From assembly GCA_012728235.1 (NCBI GenBank), contig JAAYFL010000003.1:1-32600 (forward strand): a stretch of DNA of 32,600 nucleotides. The letters run 5' to 3'. Positions 27,768-32,600 of this stretch are shown here, in pieces. The first letter of the stretch is position 1. Every line of letters starts with the position of its first letter. The stretch is from Synergistaceae bacterium (GTDB taxonomy: Bacteria; Synergistota; Synergistia; Synergistales; Synergistaceae). A program made the translations under genes and the position numbers. Under the pieces are notes generated by a model that saw only the letters and a program-made list of their open reading frames with translations, had not been told where the DNA came from and did not search any database.

Positions 27768-29174
27768 TTAAAACAACTCCTTATTTATTTTCAAAGGTAT
27801 TTTGATTGTAAATTTAGAGCCTACGCCCTCTGTACTTTCCACACTTAACGTTCCTCCGTGACCTTCGATGATGGCTTTCGCAATTGCCAAACCAATACCC
27901 ATCCCTCCACTCGCTCTGGAACGGGACTTGTCAGTCCTGTAAAAGCGTTCAAAAATATTGGGAAGGTCTTGTGCAGAAATCCCTATTCCACTGTCTTTAA
28001 CCGACAACTCAATCACATTCCCTATATTTTTCAGGGACAGAGTAACGGTATTCTCCTCATCCGTATAGCGAAGAGCATTCGATAGAAGATTCCCAACAGC
28101 TTGGTTTATTTTTTGGATATCTACAACTGCCACTATGTTCGGCTCAATCTCACGCAGCAAGGTTACTGATTTATTTTGAAATAAGGGATCGTAGAGAAGC
28201 AAGGATTTTTCTAATTCATCAGACAAATTTGTTAGAGACAATTCAAGGTTATCATCTCTTTCTTCTAAAGCAGAAAGAGTTTCTACTTCAGAAATGAGCG
28301 CGGATAGCCTATCTATTTCCTCTACTGTTAGATCTAAACGTTCTTCAGTTGCTTCCCAAACTCCATCCGCAAAAGCTTCTAAATGAGATTTTATTATTGC
28401 GACTGGACTACGAAGTTCGTGAGCTATATCTGACATTAGCCTTATACGCAATAGTTCTTGTTCTTGCAAGTCTAAGCCGAGCTTTCTAATGCTTTCAATC
28501 AGCACCTGAATCTCCGTTATATTTGTTTTAATTTTAGAATCTAAGTTATAGCTGCCCTTACTGATATTTAAAGCTCGCTTTGCTATGCTCAATATAGGAC
28601 GACTTATTTTCTCTGCCATTAAAAAAACAATAAAAATCGAAATTATTATCATAAAAGCCACAGAGATATATAAAATCTTATTAAATCTTTTGAGAAACGC
28701 CTCTTCAGGTCCGTTTTTAAATGATATGACTGTAAAAGAAACGCTCCCTATTTCGCGTCCTTGGCTTGTAAGCTTATTGCTAAAAGTCAGAAGTTTACTT
28801 GCATTTAGATTCGATCTGTTTCTGTTTAACGGTGCTCTCATGCGTCCGCCATGGTGCCTACTTTGTTTTGAAAATGTTCTTATATGAGCACCATTTTTGT
28901 CATATACAGTTGCTTCTATAATCGGCCAATGTAAAAAACCTCCGTGAATTTTTGAGATAACCTCGTCATTCCAAAAACCACAGCGGTTATAAATCGCTTC
29001 TAAAAAGAGAGTCGCTTCTTGTCTATCTTCTGACAATTTATTTTCTACAAAATGTTTAAATTGCCAATCCAGGAGTCTTGATATAGAGACAGGAATCACC
29101 AGCATGCATATAATAACTATTCCCACATATGTAAGTAGCATTTGAGTGCGAAGTGATATTTTTTTATTTATCAT
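27768..29174 (-). CDS. Sensor histidine kinase (HAMP, HisKA, HATPase)
   Basis: Encodes 468 residues. Membrane segments lie at about 12-30 and 168-187 and frame a periplasmic domain of about 135 residues that carries an unusual basic, histidine-rich patch (RHHGGRMRAPLNRNR, residues 106-120). A HAMP domain follows (EKISRPILSIAKRAL). The phosphorylated His252 is in SDIAHELRSPVA. ATP-binding boxes are NLLSNALRYT, VKDSGIGIS, IFERFYR and GGMGIGLAIAKAI. It overlaps the response regulator gene by 4 bp (ATGA). The order suggests that it senses envelope damage or an efflux substrate and controls the downstream efflux genes and perhaps the Spy-like gene; this is inference. Confidence 0.95.
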   Translation of the reverse strand: MINKKISLRTQMLLTYVGIVIICMLVIPVSISRLLDWQFKHFVENKLSEDRQEATLFLEAIYNRCGFWNDEVISKIHGGFLHWPIIEATVYDKNGAHIRTFSKQSRHHGGRMRAPLNRNRSNLNASKLLTFSNKLTSQGREIGSVSFTVISFKNGPEEAFLKRFNKILYISVAFMIIISIFIVFLMAEKISRPILSIAKRALNISKGSYNLDSKIKTNITEIQVLIESIRKLGLDLQEQELLRIRLMSDIAHELRSPVAIIKSHLEAFADGVWEATEERLDLTVEEIDRLSALISEVETLSALEERDDNLELSLTNLSDELEKSLLLYDPLFQNKSVTLLREIEPNIVAVVDIQKINQAVGNLLSNALRYTDEENTVTLSLKNIGNVIELSVKDSGIGISAQDLPNIFERFYRTDKSRSRASGGMGIGLAIAKAIIEGHGGTLSVESTEGVGSKFTIKIPLKINKELF

Positions 29175-29863
29175 CTTTGGTTCTCCGTTATTTTATAACC
29201 GAAACCATGAACAGTCTGAATATATCCATCTTCTTGGTTCGGGTCGCTTAGTTTTTTCCTGATATTTTTTATGTAGCTGTCTATTGAGCGCTCAAACCCC
29301 ACATATTCATATCCGAGCGCACAATTTATCAATTCGTCCCGGCTCCAAGTTTTCTTAGGACGTTCCGCTATTTTTGAGAAAATTAAAAACTCATTTCGAG
29401 TTAGCGGGATGGTCTCTCCCTCTTTTTTTACCGTAAAATTATCCATGTCTATAGTTAAAGTGCTACCAACATTTATTGTTCGTGTCGACTGCGACTCTAT
29501 TGCATCTGGTCTTCTCAGGTTGGCCCTTATGCGAGCCATAAGTATTTTAGGGCTGAATGGTTTTACAATATAATCATTCGCACCGGCATCAAGACCCAAA
29601 ACCACGTCATTTTCTCCACTTTTTGCCGTAAGCATTATAATCGGAACATTTGAGCTCTTACGAATTTCTTTGCAAACATCTACTCCATTTTTTCCGGGAA
29701 GCATGAGATCAAGAAGAACTAAATCAAAAGCCGGGTTAGCGTAAAAAAGCTCTAAAGCTTCTAGTCCGTCTGTAGCTATTTCTACTTCATATCCATCTCG
29801 TGTAAGGTAAGCTTTTTCAACTTCAGCTATTGCCGGTTCGTCTTCTATTATAAGAATCCTCAT
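29171..29863 (-). CDS. OmpR/PhoB-family response regulator
   Basis: Encodes 230 residues. The receiver domain has the acidic pocket Glu7-Asp8, phospho-acceptor Asp52 (LVLLDLMLPG), Thr79 and Lys101. A winged helix-turn-helix output domain follows, with GYEYVGFERSIDSYIKNIRK and VHGFGYKI. Members of this family bind direct repeats spaced by one helical turn. The ATG has GGAGGG 7 nt upstream. It is the first gene of a gapless operon with the kinase, TolC-like, MacA-like and MacB-like genes. Confidence 0.96.
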   Translation of the reverse strand: MRILIIEDEPAIAEVEKAYLTRDGYEVEIATDGLEALELFYANPAFDLVLLDLMLPGKNGVDVCKEIRKSSNVPIIMLTAKSGENDVVLGLDAGANDYIVKPFSPKILMARIRANLRRPDAIESQSTRTINVGSTLTIDMDNFTVKKEGETIPLTRNEFLIFSKIAERPKKTWSRDELINCALGYEYVGFERSIDSYIKNIRKKLSDPNQEDGYIQTVHGFGYKITENQR

Positions 29864-29898
29864 TCAACTTCCCTCCTCGTATATTAAAATTTTAAGAC

Positions 29899-29916
29899 AT
29901 CATAATGCATTATGAT
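29899..29916. repeat. 18-bp perfect palindrome at the response regulator promoter
   Basis: ATCATAATGCATTATGAT reads the same on both strands. It begins about 7 nt after the -10 hexamer (29928-29923) and so overlaps the expected transcript start. This position fits an operator. Confidence 0.55.
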
Positions 29917-29922
29917 AGGGTT

Positions 29923-29928
29923 ATTATA
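29923..29928 (-). promoter_or_regulatory. -10 element of the response regulator-kinase-efflux operon
   Basis: On the minus strand TATAAT, 60 nt before the ATG of the response regulator. No -35 match lies at 16-18 nt (GAGGAA), suggesting activator dependence. The 9-mer CATAAAATC at 29972-29964 lies 35 bp upstream. Confidence 0.5.
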
Positions 29929-29963
29929 CTTAAACTACTAATGTTTTCCTCTTTCATCCATCC

Positions 29964-29972
29964 GATTTTATG
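29964..29972 (-). promoter_or_regulatory. CATAAAATC motif, shared with the Spy-like gene promoter
   Basis: The same 9-mer occurs at 30701-30709 and 30723-30731, all on the minus strand and all between genes. It lies about 45-55 bp upstream of the expected operon start, where an activator would bind. Confidence 0.4.
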
Positions 29973-29994
29973 TTTGCACTACTCTTTAATTTCC

Positions 29995-30025
29995 AAGCGG
30001 AGCAAAAAATTTTGCTCCGCTTTTT
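29995..30025 (+). terminator. Hairpin with U-tract on the plus strand, between response regulator and Spy-like genes
   Basis: AAGCGGAGCAAAA pairs with TTTTGCTCCGCTT; on the plus strand TTTTT follows. On the minus strand, where the genes lie, the tail is only TTGGAAATT. It may act weakly for the Spy-like transcript, but its good U-tract faces the antisense direction. Confidence 0.6.
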
Positions 30026-30051
30026 AGGGAAGTGTTGTTCTTATTTTTAAT

Positions 30052-30624
30052 CTAGTATCTCCTATGTCTTCTAGGACCTTCTCTGTGTTCATATTTTCCG
30101 GGATTTTCTAGTCTGTCTTCAAATTTCATATCACTAAATTCTGCTCTCAAGGTGATTAGCTTCTTATGTAAAGTACGAAGTTTAGCCTCATTCGGTTTTT
30201 CTTTATCATATTCTTTTGACATATCTTCCCTTGCTTTTCTCATTTTTTCAAAAATAGCCTTTTCCTTTTTTGTCAGATTGAATCTTTCATCGCGTCTACC
30301 ATAGAACGCTGGATTTTTTAAGTTTTTTTCAAAACGCTCTTCTGATATTTCTTGCTGCAATTTTTGAATTTTCTGATGTAACTCTCTGGCCTTTGACTTA
30401 TCCGGCGAAGTTTTAGTCAATTCATCTCTTAATTCAATATGGAATTTTCTTACTTCTTCGTGTTTTGCTCTAACTTCAGGGGAAATGTCCGCTGAATCGT
30501 GTCTTTCGTGCCTGAAATGAGCGCGAGGACCACAAGATAAACCAGGTCCTCCATAATTCTGATAAGCCGTGGCACCGCTTGCATAAACAAAAACAAGAGC
30601 TAAAGCCAACATGTATTTTTTCAT
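30052..30624 (-). CDS. Spy/CpxP-like periplasmic protein with an internal duplication
   Basis: Encodes 190 residues from the ATG at 30624, which has GGAGG 8 nt upstream (the frame opens five codons earlier). A signal peptide (MKKYMLALALVFVYASGATA) is probably cut after Ala20. The mature protein is highly charged and almost wholly helical. Residues 47-113 and 117-183 align without gaps at about one third identity, sharing LH-K, FE, L-NP and Y, so it is a tandem repeat of a Spy-like helical unit. Spy, CpxP and ZraP are periplasmic chaperones or sensors tied to two-component systems. Both ends are rich in His and Arg. It lies 188 bp upstream of the regulator operon, which supports a linked role; the family call is by architecture and context. 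Confidence 0.75.
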   Translation of the reverse strand: MKKYMLALALVFVYASGATAYQNYGGPGLSCGPRAHFRHERHDSADISPEVRAKHEEVRKFHIELRDELTKTSPDKSKARELHQKIQKLQQEISEERFEKNLKNPAFYGRRDERFNLTKKEKAIFEKMRKAREDMSKEYDKEKPNEAKLRTLHKKLITLRAEFSDMKFEDRLENPGKYEHREGPRRHRRY

Positions 30625-30695
30625 ATTTAATACCTCCATATTTTAATCTTTTGTTCGTTGTTCTGTTCCCTTGTAAAGAACAATAACAGAGAGAT

Positions 30696-30731
30696 ATGAT
30701 GATTTTATGATTAAAATATGGGGATTTTATG
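30696..30731 (-). repeat. Four 11-bp phased direct repeats upstream of the Spy-like gene
   Basis: On the minus strand CAT recurs exactly every 11 bp at 30731, 30720, 30709 and 30698: CATAAAATCCC, CATATTTTAAT, CATAAAATCAT, CATATCTCTCT. The first and third share CATAAAATC. One-turn phasing is how OmpR/PhoB regulators bind, and such a regulator is encoded next door. A TGTTAT sequence downstream could be the -10. Confidence 0.5.
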
Positions 30732-30738
30732 GAGATAT

Positions 30739-30780
30739 AAAAAGGTGGGCTGCTATTTAGAAATAGCTGCCCACCTTTTT
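30739..30780 (-). terminator. Strong terminator of the 2-oxoacid oxidoreductase operon
   Basis: AAAAAGGTGGGC and GCTATTT pair with AAATAGC and GCCCACCTTTTT around a 2-nt loop, with a single T-T mismatch. T-tracts lie on both sides, so it can act in both directions. It starts about 30 nt after the last gene of the operon. Confidence 0.9.
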
Positions 30781-30810
30781 ATGTCTTACTCGTTTTTTAT
30801 AAAAAAGAAT

Positions 30811-31359
30811 TTAACCTAGTACTGCTTCTCGTCCAAGCTCATAGGCTTTGAGATTGCTTTCTAGAAATTGTGGTTTAATTGCCCCCAGTTTAGCAGCTAT
30901 AGTCGCTCTGGCTGTCTCATCAGTAATATAATCTGAAACCGCAATGAGAGCTCCTAGCATCACTACATTTACGGAACGGGGATTATTTACTCTCTCCGCT
31001 ATTTGAGTTGCATGAATGGGGACGACCTTAATGTCATTGCGAGTAGGATTATATGTCGCAATATCTTCATTATATATTAAAATTCCACCCTGTTTGACGG
31101 TCTGTTCATATTTCTCGAGAGAGGGTTGATTGAGAGCTATGACAACATCAGAAGCCGATATGAAGGGAGAACCTATCTCTGTATCACTGATGGTAACAGA
31201 ACAATTGGCTGTCCCACCGCGCATTTCAGGTCCATATGAAGGAAGCCATGAAACATAGCGCCCCTCTTCTATTCCTCCATATGCGACCAACTGACCAAGC
31301 ACCATAACGCCTTGTCCTCCAAAGCCTGCACAAAAAAGTGTCTTTAAAAAATTTCCCAT
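30811..31359 (-). CDS. 2-oxoacid:ferredoxin oxidoreductase, gamma subunit (Vor/Kor type)
   Basis: Encodes 182 residues of the POR/KOR gamma domain. Motifs are CAGFGGQGVMVLGQLVA and SYGPEMRGGTANCSV, the latter typical of the 2-oxoglutarate and 2-oxoisovalerate enzymes. Gamma helps bind CoA and assemble the complex. It starts 13 bp after the beta subunit and ends the operon. The substrate, branched-chain 2-oxoacid or 2-oxoglutarate, cannot be settled from this subunit. Confidence 0.93.
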   Translation of the reverse strand: MGNFLKTLFCAGFGGQGVMVLGQLVAYGGIEEGRYVSWLPSYGPEMRGGTANCSVTISDTEIGSPFISASDVVIALNQPSLEKYEQTVKQGGILIYNEDIATYNPTRNDIKVVPIHATQIAERVNNPRSVNVVMLGALIAVSDYITDETARATIAAKLGAIKPQFLESNLKAYELGREAVLG

Positions 31360-31372
31360 CTTTAATACCTCT

Positions 31373-32119
31373 CTACTCGAAATCTTTAAATAGGCCTAGA
31401 GGATAATAAGGTATCATCGATTCTACGACCCAATCACACGACTTAAGAGGTGACATGCCCCAGTTTGTAGGACATGTTGATAAAACCTCTACCAATGAAA
31501 AACCCTTGTTGTCTATTTGGTTTTGAAAGGCCTTTTTAATTGCCCTCTTAAGCGAAGGTAAATGAGCAGGCTTTGCTGCAGATACTCTTTCTATATAAGC
31601 TGGTCCTTCCAATGTTTTTAACATTTCACACATTCTCATAGGATATCCTGCTTTTTGTGGATCGCGACCATCTTTAGTGGTGGTTGTTTTTTGACCTATT
31701 AAGGTTGTTGGTGCCATCTGACCACCAGTCATACCGTATATTGCATTGTTTATAAAGATAACGGTAATATTTTCTGAGCGGTTGGCGGCATGTACTATTT
31801 CAGCAGCTCCTATCGATGCAAGATCACCGTCTCCCTGATATGTAAAGATTAATCGGTCTGGACGAACACGCTTAAACCCTGTAGCCACTGCAGGAGCACG
31901 TCCGTGAGGTGCTTCAATATAATCTATATCAATATAGTTATACATCATGGCCGCACAGCCAACAGGGGCAATCCCTGTTGTTATTTCTTGTATGCCAAGT
32001 TCATCAATCGTTTCACATATAATTCTGTGAACTATTCCGTGTGTACACCCGGGACAGTAGTGTGTGTGAACATCTTTAACCCAACTTTTGGGTCTTTCAT
32101 ATACTATTTTTTCCGACAT
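31373..32119 (-). CDS. 2-oxoacid:ferredoxin oxidoreductase, beta (TPP-binding) subunit
   Basis: Encodes 248 residues. YCPGCTHGIVHRI holds the first TPP-domain motif, APHGRAPAVATGFKR the next, and GDGDLASIGAAEIVHAANR the Mg2+-TPP motif, followed by NNAIYGMTGGQMAPTT. This subunit carries out the TPP-dependent decarboxylation of the 2-oxoacid to acyl-CoA with transfer of electrons to ferredoxin. No [4Fe-4S] ferredoxin motif is in this subunit; a separate delta subunit may lie beyond the right edge. The gene is 13 bp after the alpha subunit. Confidence 0.95.
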   Translation of the reverse strand: MSEKIVYERPKSWVKDVHTHYCPGCTHGIVHRIICETIDELGIQEITTGIAPVGCAAMMYNYIDIDYIEAPHGRAPAVATGFKRVRPDRLIFTYQGDGDLASIGAAEIVHAANRSENITVIFINNAIYGMTGGQMAPTTLIGQKTTTTKDGRDPQKAGYPMRMCEMLKTLEGPAYIERVSAAKPAHLPSLKRAIKKAFQNQIDNKGFSLVEVLSTCPTNWGMSPLKSCDWVVESMIPYYPLGLFKDFE

Positions 32120-32132
32120 TATTTTTCCCTCT

Positions 32133-32600
32133 CTATCGCAATTCCGTAAATATTTTTCGAACTTCTCGTTCTATTTCGCTGACAGTGGGACAGATTCCTC
32201 CGGTATGACCAAAGAAACTTACGGGAATCCTGTATTTTACAGCAGATTCGACGTCCTTCTTCATCTGCCCCCAGTTCATCTCAACGTCAAGCACATGCTT
32301 GCATGTGGGAATCAAACCTTCGAATTCTTTTTCTGGGAAGGGGCTAACCAACAGAGGACGGATAAGTCCTACCTTAAAACCTTCTGTACGAAGCTTGTCT
32401 ACTACACTCCTTGCTATACGGGCTACCGTTCCAAATGCAGATATTACAACATCTGCATCTTCCGTTTTATATGTTTCACAATCCGTTTCGTTTTCTTTAA
32501 TAAGTTTCCATTTTGCCTCAAGGTGCTTGTTATGACGCTCTAATTCCTCAGGGTCGAGAATTAAACTATGTAAAATAGTTCTCTTGCCCCTCTCTTTCAT
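32133..32600 (-). CDS. 2-oxoacid:ferredoxin oxidoreductase, alpha subunit (C-terminal part, cut by window edge)
   Basis: The last 155 residues of the alpha subunit; the gene continues past the right edge, so the Met at 32600 is not a true start. Features are the HLEAKWKLIKENE stretch, DADVVISAFGTVARIARSVV and VGLIRPLLVSPFPEKEF, characteristic of the C-terminal half of VorB/KorA-type alpha chains. The beta and gamma genes follow. The combination suggests an enzyme oxidising branched-chain 2-oxoacids from Val, Leu and Ile, or 2-oxoglutarate. Confidence 0.93.
   Translation of the reverse strand: MKERGKRTILHSLILDPEELERHNKHLEAKWKLIKENETDCETYKTEDADVVISAFGTVARIARSVVDKLRTEGFKVGLIRPLLVSPFPEKEFEGLIPTCKHVLDVEMNWGQMKKDVESAVKYRIPVSFFGHTGGICPTVSEIEREVRKIFTELR

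Overview
The window is a 32.6 kb chromosomal segment of a moderately AT-rich, diderm (Gram-negative-type) anaerobe. A TolC-like outer-membrane channel, a periplasmic Spy-like protein and phosphatidylethanolamine synthesis point to an outer membrane. Two ferredoxin-dependent 2-oxoacid oxidoreductases (IorAB and a Vor/Kor-type enzyme) point to amino-acid fermentation. Together with the rpoB-rpoC-L7Ae-rpsL-rpsG-fusA order and an enlarged beta' subunit, this best suggests the phylum Synergistota; that is an inference from gene content, not a database match. All protein genes lie on the minus strand except gpsA.

Read in the direction of transcription (right to left): 32600-30811 is a 2-oxoacid:ferredoxin oxidoreductase operon (alpha subunit cut by the window edge, then beta and gamma) closed by a strong hairpin terminator. 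30624-23376 holds a Spy-like periplasmic protein with an internal duplication, followed by a gapless six-gene operon: OmpR-type response regulator, histidine kinase, TolC-like channel, MacA-like adaptor, MacB-like ATPase and MacB-like permease. This looks like one envelope-stress sensing and tripartite efflux unit. Phased direct repeats and a 9-mer shared between its two intergenic regions suggest a common regulator. 23262-22244 is an Lrp/AsnC regulator with a nitroreductase. 22149-18338 is gyrA-psd-pssA, joining DNA gyrase to phosphatidylethanolamine synthesis. 18247-15902 is iorA-iorB. 15637-12162 is an ABC exporter, folD and a sirtuin. gpsA (11113-12108) runs the other way from a promoter superimposed on that of queT (11014-10502). 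A tRNA-Leu(CAG) follows, then rpoB-rpoC, then the str operon (L7Ae-like protein, rpsL, rpsG, start of fusA).

The most unusual points are: a FolD in which two residues needed for catalysis are replaced (Lys to Gln and Asp to Glu); the tandem-duplicated Spy-like protein with four 11-bp phased repeats upstream; terminator-like hairpins that overlap or abut the promoters and start sites of rpoB, the str operon, gyrA and iorA; and two large insertions in RpoC. No mobile element, CRISPR array, prophage or rRNA was seen. No stretch longer than 300 bases lacks a gene.
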